Positions 17,672 through 25,708 of a stretch of DNA of 64,000 nt are shown one piece after another. Position numbers and translations under genes: made by a program. The stretch comes from Thioclava arctica (GTDB lineage Bacteria > Pseudomonadota > Alphaproteobacteria > Rhodobacterales > Rhodobacteraceae). The notes beneath the pieces were generated by a model. It searched no databases and was not told where the DNA came from. It saw nothing but the letters and a program-made list of their open reading frames with translations. Within the stretch, counting starts at the first letter, position 1; the number at the start of each line of letters is the position of its first letter. The stretch is taken from NCBI RefSeq assembly GCF_040892615.1, contig NZ_JBFRYC010000016.1, forward strand, positions 1 through 64,000, in the 5' to 3' direction.

Positions 17672-18435
17672 CAGTCCGCCGTCCAACCTCCGTCCACCAT
17701 CAATGCCGTGCCCGTGACCAACGCTGACGCATCGGTCGCGAGGTAAAGAACCGCTCCCATCACATCCTGCACTTCACCTGCACGGCCCAACTTGATTTTC
17801 TCGAGAAGCCACGCTCGCCGCTCGGAATCGCAGAATGACGGCTCGGTCAGCGGCGTGCGGATGAAGGTCGGGCACACAGTGTTGACCCGGATGCCGGCCT
17901 TTCCCCATTCCAGCGCCATCGCCTTGGTGAAGCCCTCGACCGCATGTTTGCTCGCGCAATAAAGGGCTCGATCGATGCCGCCGACATGTCCCATCTGGCT
18001 CGAAATATTGATTAGCGAACCACCTCGGCCTGCCTCGATCAATCCACGAGCGACCGCTTGGGTCAGGAAATAGGCCCCGCGCAGATTGACCGCCGTGACC
18101 GCATCGAAGTCATCCTCCGTCGTTTCGAGCGCCGGCGCATGGCGCGCAAGCCCTGCGGCATTGACGAGAATGTCATAGGGTCCAGCTTGAGTGACGGACG
18201 CACGGGTCGCTGCAACGTCTGCAACGTCGAGCGGCAACGCCTGCGCTGCCCATCCCCGTGCCGTGAAATTCTCGCGAAGCTCTTCGAGCCGATCCACCGA
18301 GCGCGCAGCGAGCGTCACCTCTGCCCCGGCCTCGGCGAGCGCCACGGCGCAGCCGAGCCCGATCCCCGAACTCGCGCCCGTTACGAGCGCCCGCCGCCCG
18401 TCGAGTCGGAAAGAGGGTGTGCACGGCAGATCCAT
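17671..18435 (-). CDS. Short-chain dehydrogenase/reductase (SDR)
   Basis: 254 residues, classical SDR. The cofactor motif is TGASSGIG (residues 19-26), the structural motif NAAG (92-95), and the catalytic residues Ser145, Tyr159 and Lys163 (YCASK). The C-terminus ends LMVDGGWT. It oxidises or reduces a hydroxyl/keto group using NAD(P); the arginine after the first strand (AARS) suggests possible NADP preference. Its ATG adjoins the upstream NTF2-like gene and its stop overlaps the LacI start. Confidence 0.9.
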   Translation of the reverse strand: MDLPCTPSFRLDGRRALVTGASSGIGLGCAVALAEAGAEVTLAARSVDRLEELRENFTARGWAAQALPLDVADVAATRASVTQAGPYDILVNAAGLARHAPALETTEDDFDAVTAVNLRGAYFLTQAVARGLIEAGRGGSLINISSQMGHVGGIDRALYCASKHAVEGFTKAMALEWGKAGIRVNTVCPTFIRTPLTEPSFCDSERRAWLLEKIKLGRAGEVQDVMGAVLYLATDASALVTGTALMVDGGWTAD

Positions 18436-19487
18436 CAGAGCGCCCTCCCTGTCTCGGGGTCGAAACCGGTGCGAGCCTTGTTGAATTCGCGCAGCCGCGA
18501 GAACACGTCGACGCCGATCTGGTCATACATGTGCAAGAGATCGACAAGCACCCAGTTCTCGCGGATCAGCCCGTTTTCGAGCCGCCAGAAATCGAGGCTG
18601 CGCATCTTGATGCGCGTGTCATTGGGCGCAATGCCCAGCCAGCCGCTGGCGGTGATCGTCTGGATCATATTGGGCCAGCCGGTCACCGCAGCGTAATTGT
18701 GATCACCGAAGAAATGATGGTCGATCTCGTCCACATATTTCCCACGGTCCGGCATCCCGTTGAGAAACGGGATCTGGTGCCAGTTGCGAAAGCCCTTGAT
18801 GCCACGGCCGGTGCCGATCCCCGAGGGACCATACCAGTTCATGCGCGGATGCCAGAACCGCTCCATTTCCATGATTTCCGGGCCGCCCTGCGCGGGGTGG
18901 CGCGTCATACATTCTAGCATATCGATAATGTGCTGGCAGGTGCGGCGTCCGGTTGCCTCGTCATGAGGCCCCGGCACGAAACCGTCCTGCGTCGCAGGTG
19001 CGGGCACCTGCCATTCGCGCCCCAGGCTACGCTGCATCGGCCAAGCTCCGGCCTGCATCATGACCTCGGGAAGATCCCATATCGCCTGAAATTCGACGGC
19101 ACGGCCATTCTCGATGCGGTAGAACTCGTGAAAGCGCATGGCAACCTGATGACCAGTTGCAGGAATGTCAAGCAAAGGGCGCTCGAAGCTGCCAGTATAA
19201 TAGCCGCCGCAGCCGACCCAATCAGCGCCCTCCGGCGTCTGCCCCGCCATCACAATATAATCGCGCCGCTCGAGATCGGGCCATGCTGAAAGAAGCGGTC
19301 CATAGGCCCCGTCGTAGAAATCCGCAGGCCCCACGAAGGTGCCGAAAGGATGCGACAGGTGGATCGTCGCGTCAGGCGCAAAGACCGCCTCGAGAGCCGC
19401 GCGCACAGTCCCGGCCTCGAAGTCATACATCGCTGCACGAAGGGGTGCGATCAGCGCCTTGTGTTGACTATGCTGGTCAAGGCTCAT
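18435..19487 (-). CDS. NTF2/SnoaL-like two-domain protein (paralogue of 25709-26716)
   Basis: Start ATG 19487 overlaps the HisD-like stop, giving 350 residues. The C-terminal half shares a clear pattern with the gene at 25709: MNWYGPSGIGTGRGI versus MIWWGPDGIGATYTI, WPNMIQTITASGWLGI versus WPNLTLTPTGGYMGL, and NWVLVDLLHM versus NWIFIDMLHF. Conserved His/Trp residues suggest a ligand-binding or catalytic pocket. It acts beside two dehydrogenases, so an isomerase, dehydratase or hydrolase step is plausible. The exact reaction is unknown. Confidence 0.75.
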   Translation of the reverse strand: MSLDQHSQHKALIAPLRAAMYDFEAGTVRAALEAVFAPDATIHLSHPFGTFVGPADFYDGAYGPLLSAWPDLERRDYIVMAGQTPEGADWVGCGGYYTGSFERPLLDIPATGHQVAMRFHEFYRIENGRAVEFQAIWDLPEVMMQAGAWPMQRSLGREWQVPAPATQDGFVPGPHDEATGRRTCQHIIDMLECMTRHPAQGGPEIMEMERFWHPRMNWYGPSGIGTGRGIKGFRNWHQIPFLNGMPDRGKYVDEIDHHFFGDHNYAAVTGWPNMIQTITASGWLGIAPNDTRIKMRSLDFWRLENGLIRENWVLVDLLHMYDQIGVDVFSRLREFNKARTGFDPETGRAL

Positions 19488-20809
19488 TCCGCGGCCTCCC
19501 GGTAGGGCGCACCGGCGCCGTAGGGCACATTGATGCCGCCGTAGCGGCGGACGCGGATATTGCACTGCTCGGCGTGACCGACAAAACCTTCAAGCATGCA
19601 CAAACGCGAGCCGTATTCGCCCACCATCGTTGCAGCCGCATCGGTGACGACACGCTGATAGCTATGGGTTTTGAGGAATTTTCCCACCCATAGGCCACCA
19701 GTGTAGCGCCCGGCCTTCTTGGTCGGCAGTGTATGGTTTGTGCCGATCACCTTATCACCATTGGCGACATTGGTGCGTGGGCCAAGGAACAGCGCGCCAT
19801 AGCTGGTCATGTTCTCAAGATACCAGTCGTCGCGATCCGTCATCACCTGCACATGCTCGGACGCGATGTCGTTGGCGACCTTCAGCATTTCGGCGTGATC
19901 TGCGCAGAGAATAACCTCGCCATAGTCCTCCCAGCTCTTGCCAGCGGTCTCGGCTGTCGGCAGCACCGTTAACAACCGCTCGATCTCGGCCAAGGTTTCC
20001 ACGGCGAGCTTACGCGAATTTGTTACGAGCACGGCGGGCGAGTTATACCCATGCTCCGCCTGTCCCAAAAGGTCGGTCGCGCAAAGCTCCGCATCTACCG
20101 TCTCGTCGGCGATGACCATTGTTTCGGTCGGCCCTGCGAAAAGATCGATCCCGACGCGTCCGAAAAGCTGGCGCTTCGCTTCGGCCACAAAGGCATTGCC
20201 CGGACCCACGAGCATATGGACCGGTTCGATCGTCTCGGTGCCAAGCGCCATCGCTCCTACCGCCTGGATCCCGCCAAGCACGTAGATCTCATGGGCCCCA
20301 CCCATGTGCATCGCGGCGATCACTCCCGGATTGGGTTCTCCCTTGAAAGGCGGCGTCGCAGCCGCGATCCGCGGCACACCCGCGACGGAAGCCGTAGCCA
20401 CCGACATATGCGCCGAGGCCACCATCGGGAATTTCCCGCCCGGCACATAGCACCCCACCGATTGCACCGGGATATTGCGGTGACCCAGGATTACACCAGG
20501 CAAAGTCTCGACTTCGAGATCGGTCATCGAGGCCCGTTGCGCACGCGCAAACTTCACCACCTGGTCGTGAGCAAAACGGATATCAGCCATCTCGCGCGTA
20601 GAAACCTTCGAGACAATCGCCTCGATGTCTGAGGCGCTAAGCCGAAACGCAGGGGGACTGTAGCGGTCAAATTTCTCCGACATCTCGCGCACTGCGGCAT
20701 CACCACGCTTGTCGATATCGGCAAGCGCTGTTTGCACGATGCCGCGCACCTTGGCGTCATCTTCGGTGCGCTCTGCCTCGGGTTTTCCTCGTTTCAGATA
20801 GTCGGCCAT
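19484..20809 (-). CDS. Histidinol dehydrogenase-family oxidoreductase (HpsN-like)
   Basis: The start is ATG 20809, preceded by GGAGGA; 441 residues. It has HisD-fold landmarks: GCYVPGGKFPM, VGPGNAFVAEAKRQLFG and FAGPTETMVIAD. Candidate zinc ligands are Gln250/His253 (LLGQAEHG) and the catalytic pair Glu318-His319 (SEHVQVM), with His359 in TNHTLPT. True HisD belongs with other his genes, and none are here. This subfamily includes sulfopropanediol dehydrogenase (HpsN) and other four-electron or simple alcohol oxidisers. As the first gene of the operon it probably catalyses the first oxidation of the imported compound. Confidence 0.82.
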   Translation of the reverse strand: MADYLKRGKPEAERTEDDAKVRGIVQTALADIDKRGDAAVREMSEKFDRYSPPAFRLSASDIEAIVSKVSTREMADIRFAHDQVVKFARAQRASMTDLEVETLPGVILGHRNIPVQSVGCYVPGGKFPMVASAHMSVATASVAGVPRIAAATPPFKGEPNPGVIAAMHMGGAHEIYVLGGIQAVGAMALGTETIEPVHMLVGPGNAFVAEAKRQLFGRVGIDLFAGPTETMVIADETVDAELCATDLLGQAEHGYNSPAVLVTNSRKLAVETLAEIERLLTVLPTAETAGKSWEDYGEVILCADHAEMLKVANDIASEHVQVMTDRDDWYLENMTSYGALFLGPRTNVANGDKVIGTNHTLPTKKAGRYTGGLWVGKFLKTHSYQRVVTDAAATMVGEYGSRLCMLEGFVGHAEQCNIRVRRYGGINVPYGAGAPYREAAE

Positions 20810-20899
20810 GTCATTCCTCCGTTTGGTGTTGCCGGCGGCCATCAGGCCGGGCGCGGCGGTGTCTTTTCGCCGCAGTCGAAAGCCTCCCGGCCCTCCCCT

Positions 20900-20915
20900 G
20901 CGAAAACGTTTGCCC
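20900..20915. promoter_or_regulatory. Candidate LacI-type operator upstream of the catabolic operon
   Basis: TGCGAAAACGTTTGCC resembles the two strong operators at 25506 and 25561 (core TTGCA..ACGT..TGCAA), with a central ACGT and a matching right half. It lies in the 105-bp gap between the transporter operon end and the HisD-like start, where a second promoter would be needed. Confidence 0.4.
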
Positions 20916-22072
20916 TACCCCTTCACAGCGCCGGCGGTCAGGCCGCTGACGATCTGGCGCTGGAACACCATGACCAGCAGCAAGAGCGGCGCCGTGATCG
21001 ACACCGCGGCCGCCACAGCCTGCACCTGATCAGTCGTCGTCGTCTCGCGATTGAAGAAGCTCATGATCGCGGGGACCATGGTCTGGTTTTGCGCGTCCAG
21101 CAGCAGCGAGCACACGAGAAAGTCGTTATAGGCGAGCAGGAAACTGAACAGGCCCGTCGTGATGACACCCGGCCACATGACGGGCATGATGACCCAACGA
21201 AAAGCCTGGAAATGGGTGCAGCCATCGACACGCGCCGCCTCGTCAAGATCAGCGGGGATGTTCTGGAAGAACGAGCGCAGCATCCAGATCGTGAATGGCT
21301 GGTTGATTGCCACCAAGACCGCGATCACGGCCCACGGCTGGCCGTAAAGCGTGGGCGCATGATCGCCCAGGATCGGTCGCAGGTATTCAGCGGAGTTGAT
21401 GAAAACCGGAAGGTAGCCGGCGACCAGCACCGAATGCGGCAAAGCCCGAAACACTAGCGCAATGATCAATATCCAGAAGGCGAACGAGCCACCCGCTCGC
21501 GCGAGCGCATAGCCAGCGAGTGTGCCCACCGTGAGCGAGACGGTGACCACACCCCCGGTAATAAGCATGGAATTGGCGAAGTTGCGATAGAACTGCCGAT
21601 CAACCCAAACCGCGCGATATTGCTCTGTCGTCAGACCGACAACCTTGTGCCCGAGCGGTCCCGCGATCGCGTCCAGTGCATGAGCGACCGGCGGCAGAAG
21701 AGTGAAGAAGACGACCACAAAAAGCGCTCCGAACAGGCTAGCCCCGGCGATCCAGCCCAAAGCAATCCAGCCCGCGGGCGAATACCGCCTCACCAGCACC
21801 GGCAGGCGACGCATCGCAAACCAAGCGGTGAAGATCAGCACAACGAGGCCGAGCAGGATATCAAGCACCGACAGCCCATGCCCCGCCGCCAGCGTCGCGG
21901 GCCCGAAGATGACCGCGAAGGGATTTTGCGAGAAGGCATCGATGGGCAACTTGAAGCTCATCACGGCAACCCAGAAGATCGGAAAGGCTGCCAGCAACGA
22001 CCAGAAAATCAGGAAGATGGCGGATCCGGCACGCAGACCGAAAGACTGCTGCAAAGCTTTAGGCGTGGACAT
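20915..22072 (-). CDS. Carbohydrate-type ABC permease (MalG family) with extra membrane segment pair
   Basis: The start is ATG 22072, overlapping the upstream stop (TGATG); 385 residues, about 100 more than usual MalG-type permeases. The core family features are NSMLITGGVVTVSLTVGTLAGYALAR and the EAA loop DLDEAARVDGCTHFQAFRWV. The extra length lies between the first helix and the core (about residues 55-165) and holds two additional hydrophobic helices, near 68-88 and 103-125. It pairs with the MalF-type protein. Confidence 0.88.
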   Translation of the reverse strand: MSTPKALQQSFGLRAGSAIFLIFWSLLAAFPIFWVAVMSFKLPIDAFSQNPFAVIFGPATLAAGHGLSVLDILLGLVVLIFTAWFAMRRLPVLVRRYSPAGWIALGWIAGASLFGALFVVVFFTLLPPVAHALDAIAGPLGHKVVGLTTEQYRAVWVDRQFYRNFANSMLITGGVVTVSLTVGTLAGYALARAGGSFAFWILIIALVFRALPHSVLVAGYLPVFINSAEYLRPILGDHAPTLYGQPWAVIAVLVAINQPFTIWMLRSFFQNIPADLDEAARVDGCTHFQAFRWVIMPVMWPGVITTGLFSFLLAYNDFLVCSLLLDAQNQTMVPAIMSFFNRETTTTDQVQAVAAAVSITAPLLLLVMVFQRQIVSGLTAGAVKG

Positions 22073-23094
22073 CAATGCGCCCCCTTATGATCGCGCCAGG
22101 TCTTGCGCAGGAGTGGAATGAGAAGGATCACAATGCCGACCATCGTCAGCATCGCGCTGGCCGAGGCACGGCTGATCGAGCGATTGCCGGACTGATCGGG
22201 TTCGAGGAACTGGTAGGTCAGCCATTGCAGCGAGATCACATGGCTTTGCGACGCAAAACCGACGATCTCTTCGAAGACCCGGTAAGCATCCATCAGGTGG
22301 ATCAGGGCAACGAAAACTATCAGTGGCATCAGATGCGGGATCACTACATAGCGCAGCCGCTCGAACCGGCTCGCCCCATCGATGACGGCGCTCTCAAGCG
22401 TGTCCTGATTGACCGTTTGCAAACCAGCGTAGAACACCACAAAAGCGAAGGGTGCAACGTGCCAGACCCGGAAGAAGAGGATCAGGATCTCGATCGTCCA
22501 GCCATGAGCGAACATATAGACTTGGTGCCCCAGCAAGTGGTTCAGCGCGGCTGTCAGAATGCCGTCACCAACAAAAAGCCACCGGATGGAAAGCGCTCCG
22601 ATTACCGGCGTGATGATGAAGGGCAACAAGGAGATAAAGATCACCTGGCCCCGGATTTCGCGCGCGGCATTGTTCACGGCAAGGGCGATTGCCAGACCCA
22701 AGCCGATCACAAAGGGCAAGGTGATGAGAGTGAAGGTCAGGGTGAAACGCAGCGCTTTCCAGAAATCGATCGCCATCAGGTCCGACCAGCTACGTTTCGC
22801 GAAAGCCTCGGCGACGCGCCCCAACTCAAGCACGTTGCCATAGCTCTTCCAGCCGACGAATTCAGTCTGGGTCTCGACCTTGCCGTCAGTTCCGATGCGC
22901 GGCTGCAGCTTGTCTTCGGTCGTGCAAATCTGCTTGAGGAATCCCGGAGTGCAAGTCTCGACCTGAACCTTGTCATAGATCGGCTGCGTAACGTGGAAGC
23001 TGTTCCAGAACACCGTCGCAAGCGGCGCGGCGATGAAGACCAGCATCATCACCACGGACGGGGCGATGAAGGCCAGGAATGTCTTGCGTTTCAT
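22072..23094 (-). CDS. Carbohydrate-type ABC permease (MalF family)
   Basis: 340 residues with about six helices: the N-terminal FIAPSVVMMLVFIAAPLATVFWNSF, the EAA loop TLESAVIDGASRFERLRYVVIPHLMP, and a C-terminal helix before a basic tail. A periplasmic loop of about 60 residues after the first helix contains two cysteines (ETCTPGFLKQICTTED) that could form a disulfide. It forms the channel with the downstream MalG-type protein. Confidence 0.88.
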   Translation of the reverse strand: MKRKTFLAFIAPSVVMMLVFIAAPLATVFWNSFHVTQPIYDKVQVETCTPGFLKQICTTEDKLQPRIGTDGKVETQTEFVGWKSYGNVLELGRVAEAFAKRSWSDLMAIDFWKALRFTLTFTLITLPFVIGLGLAIALAVNNAAREIRGQVIFISLLPFIITPVIGALSIRWLFVGDGILTAALNHLLGHQVYMFAHGWTIEILILFFRVWHVAPFAFVVFYAGLQTVNQDTLESAVIDGASRFERLRYVVIPHLMPLIVFVALIHLMDAYRVFEEIVGFASQSHVISLQWLTYQFLEPDQSGNRSISRASASAMLTMVGIVILLIPLLRKTWRDHKGAH

Positions 23095-23124
23095 AACGGT
23101 CTCCGCTGCGCCGGTGAGTGAGAG

Positions 23125-23152
23125 CCGCGCGACGATCCAGGGCGTCGCGCGG
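23125..23152 (-). terminator. Hairpin between binding-protein and permease genes
   Basis: A 10-bp GC-only stem (23125-23134 with 23143-23152) with an 8-nt loop lies in the 66-bp gap after the binding-protein stop on the minus strand. There is no U-tract, so it is more likely an mRNA-stabilising or attenuating hairpin than a full terminator. Confidence 0.5.
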
Positions 23153-23160
23153 CGCGGGAC

Positions 23161-24369
23161 TTATTGCATCAGGCCCGCTTCTTTGGCGGAGGTGATATAG
23201 GCCGCCTCGATGTCGGCCAGCGCGGTCTTGGCGTCCTTCTTGCCAAGGAGATAATCGGCAAGCCCATTCCCCAGTGCCGTCTGGAGAAGTCCCATCTCGG
23301 TGCTGGCAGGGAACGGCGCGGCGCCTCCATTTGCGCTTGCGATCGCACCTTCGGCGGTCGGGCCGGGCTGGAAGCCTTTGATCAGCCAAATCGCGTCGTC
23401 ATTATGCGCCTTGACCATCTCCGGGCTCATGCCAGCCATCGCGACGCGGAAAGCAGCATCCGCTTGCTCATCGGAGATGTTCTTTGCAACGACGATGCCA
23501 TCCCACCAGAGGGTCGTCATCGGCCTGACCGAGCCCATCGGAGCCGAAGCCATCTTCACCTTGCCAACGACCTGGCTTTCCTTCGGATCGTCCATCGCCC
23601 CGGCGCGCGACCCCCAGAGATTGGCCATTGCAATCTTGCCCTGCTGGAACTGCTGCTGGACGACAGTGCTATCCGATGTCAGGAATTCGGGGTTCATATA
23701 CTTGGTCTCGGCCTTCATCAACTCGAGCACCTTGACGCCGGTCGCATTGTTGATCGCGGGCGTGTTGCCCGGACCAAAAAAGGTGCCACCCTCGCCGAGG
23801 TAATCGTTGACGAACTCCATCGACAGGTTCCAGCCGGTCTGAAACGTTCCGCCAATCGGATATTGCATGATCCCGGCTGCGCGGATCTTCTCGGCCGCCG
23901 CGAGCACATCGTCATAGGTCTTGGGCGCAGACAGACCGAGCTGATCGAAGACGTCCTTGCGATACATCAGATGCTGCGCGTTGACCTGAAATGCGACGGC
24001 CATGATCTTGCCGTTGATGCGGATCAGCTGGTTCTCGTTCAGGCCTTTGCCGTATTTCGCAACGAGATCGTCTAGCGGCCGGATCGTGCCTTCATTGATC
24101 AGCGGCACAATCGTCGAATTCGCAACTCCGCCAAGCTGATATAGCGCCGGGTTAGCGGCAAAGGCGGCGGGTTGCTTCGTCTTGAATTCTTGGTCGAGCT
24201 CTGCGGTGAAATTGCCACATTCGCCCATTGCTCCGGCGACGTCTTTCCAGGCCTCGAAGCCCGCTGCCAGCAGCTTCACCGGAACGGTATTCTTGAACGA
24301 GCACTCCGCCCAGGCTCCAGATGCCATAACGGACATGGCGCCCGCGAGGATCAGCTTCTTTCCGAACAT
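23161..24369 (-). CDS. ABC transporter extracellular binding protein (family 1, sugar type)
   Basis: 402 residues with a signal peptide (MFGKKLILAGAMSVMASGAWA, cut after AWA). The mature protein has the family-1 pattern: LYRKDVF-like HLMYRKDVFDQLGL, then YDDVLAAAEKI, QGKIAM and later GKKDAKTALADIEAAY. Family-1 proteins bind sugars, polyols or glycerol phosphodiesters. It is preceded on the minus strand by the ATPase gene, which lies nearer the operator-bearing promoter. Confidence 0.85.
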   Translation of the reverse strand: MFGKKLILAGAMSVMASGAWAECSFKNTVPVKLLAAGFEAWKDVAGAMGECGNFTAELDQEFKTKQPAAFAANPALYQLGGVANSTIVPLINEGTIRPLDDLVAKYGKGLNENQLIRINGKIMAVAFQVNAQHLMYRKDVFDQLGLSAPKTYDDVLAAAEKIRAAGIMQYPIGGTFQTGWNLSMEFVNDYLGEGGTFFGPGNTPAINNATGVKVLELMKAETKYMNPEFLTSDSTVVQQQFQQGKIAMANLWGSRAGAMDDPKESQVVGKVKMASAPMGSVRPMTTLWWDGIVVAKNISDEQADAAFRVAMAGMSPEMVKAHNDDAIWLIKGFQPGPTAEGAIASANGGAAPFPASTEMGLLQTALGNGLADYLLGKKDAKTALADIEAAYITSAKEAGLMQ

Positions 24370-24418
24370 TGCCTTGTCTCCCTGTGTGATTTATTTTCGG
24401 CTTTTATTCTTGGTTTAC

Positions 24419-25474
24419 TCAGCGCCCGGTCTCGATCCGCGCGCCTGTGGTCTTGTCGAAGATGTGGCAGATGGCGGCGGGCACCGAGAGGCTGACCGGG
24501 TCGCCGATCTCGGCGCGGTAGTCCTTAGCAGCCTTCACGCTGACCATGCCCCCCCCCGCGCGCACGGCGATCATCGTTGAGTCGCCCAGCAGCTCCATCG
24601 TGTAGACGGGAGCCGAGATTTCACCAGCACTTGAAGCAACGGCGGCGTCTTCAGCCCGAAAGCCCACAATCACAGGTCCATCCGGCATCGAAAGCCCTTC
24701 GATCCGCACGTTTTTCGCTTCGAAAACGCCGCCACGGATTTCACCTTCCACCAGGTTCATTGCCGGTGAACCGATGAAGCCGGCAACGAACGTATTGGAC
24801 GGGCGATCATAGATCTCGGTGGGCGAACCGACCTGCTGGATCTTGCCGCGGTTCATCACCACGACGCGATCCGCGAGAGTCATCGCTTCGATCTGGTCGT
24901 GGGTGACGTAGATGGTCGTCGCCTGAAGCTCGTGGCTGAGGTTCTTGATCTGGGCCCGAGTCGAGACACGCAGCTTGGCATCGAGGTTCGAAAGCGGCTC
25001 ATCCATCAAGAAAACGGACGGCTTGCGCACGATAGCGCGCGCGAGGGCGACGCGCTGACGTTGGCCTCCCGAAAGTTCGGAGGGCTTGCGATGCATGAAA
25101 TCCGACAGCTCGACCATTTCAGCGGCGCGCTTGACGCGTTCGTCATGGGTTGAGGGAACCGCCTTCCGCACTTTCAGGGGAAATCGGATGTTCTCGTAGA
25201 CGGTCATGTTGGGATACAGGCCGTAGGATTGGAACACCATCGCCACGTCGCGATCCTTGGGATCGAGGTCGTTCACCAAACGATCGCCAATTCTGATCTC
25301 GCCCTCGCTCACATCCTCGAGCCCTGCGATCATCCGCATAGTAGTGGTTTTGCCACATCCCGACGGTCCGAGCAGAACCAGGAATTCGCGATCTGCAATC
25401 TTCAGGTCGACACTGTGGACACCGACGAAGGTTCCCCAGCGCTTGCACACATTACGCAGTTCGATCTCGGCCAT
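24419..25474 (-). CDS. ABC transporter ATP-binding protein, UgpC/MalK type
   Basis: The start is ATG 25474, after which the conserved domain begins (MAEIELRNVCKRWG); the frame is open much further but upstream codons are not conserved-looking. It has 351 residues with Walker A GPSGCGKT, signature LSGGQRQR, Walker B VFLMDEPLSNLD and His-loop VTHDQIEAMTLADR. The C-terminal TOBE region from about residue 235 may take part in regulation. It is the first gene of the transporter operon and follows two LacI-type operators. Confidence 0.92.
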   Translation of the reverse strand: MAEIELRNVCKRWGTFVGVHSVDLKIADREFLVLLGPSGCGKTTTMRMIAGLEDVSEGEIRIGDRLVNDLDPKDRDVAMVFQSYGLYPNMTVYENIRFPLKVRKAVPSTHDERVKRAAEMVELSDFMHRKPSELSGGQRQRVALARAIVRKPSVFLMDEPLSNLDAKLRVSTRAQIKNLSHELQATTIYVTHDQIEAMTLADRVVVMNRGKIQQVGSPTEIYDRPSNTFVAGFIGSPAMNLVEGEIRGGVFEAKNVRIEGLSMPDGPVIVGFRAEDAAVASSAGEISAPVYTMELLGDSTMIAVRAGGGMVSVKAAKDYRAEIGDPVSLSVPAAICHIFDKTTGARIETGR

Positions 25475-25505
25475 CGTGTCATCCCTGTCAGCCGCTGGTG
25501 CGGTA

Positions 25506-25526
25506 TTTTGCATACGTTTGCAAAAA
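25506..25526. promoter_or_regulatory. LacI-type operator 1
   Basis: TTTTGCATACGTTTGCAAAA(A) is a palindrome of LacI-family form with a central ACG(T). It lies 32 bp upstream of the ATPase start and is the inverted image of operator 2. The neighbouring LacI gene is the obvious binder. Confidence 0.75.
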
Positions 25527-25560
25527 CAGTAGACTCGCCTCGCACCACGTGGCAAGATTT

Positions 25561-25580
25561 TTTTTGCAAACGTATGCAAA
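25561..25580. promoter_or_regulatory. LacI-type operator 2
   Basis: TTTTTGCAAACGTATGCAAA matches the reverse complement of operator 1 over 20 bases. The site centres are about 54 bp apart, roughly five helical turns, which would allow looping or cooperative binding. It sits 128 bp before the rightward gene at 25709, so both divergent promoters could be controlled together. Confidence 0.75.
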
Positions 25581-25708
25581 TATCCGTTAGGCGGTTGATA
25601 AAATACGAAAAAGCAACCGTCTACCCCACTCTTTCGAGACCTGAGAAGCCGTTTCGAGCACCAAAGCCCGAGTCGTTTTCTTTTCTCACTCAAGCCCGAG
25701 GCTAACAG

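Noticed and set aside
19484..20809. Histidine biosynthesis HisD
   Set aside because: There are no other his genes, and the context is a LacI-controlled catabolic operon; the HpsN-like subfamily fits better.
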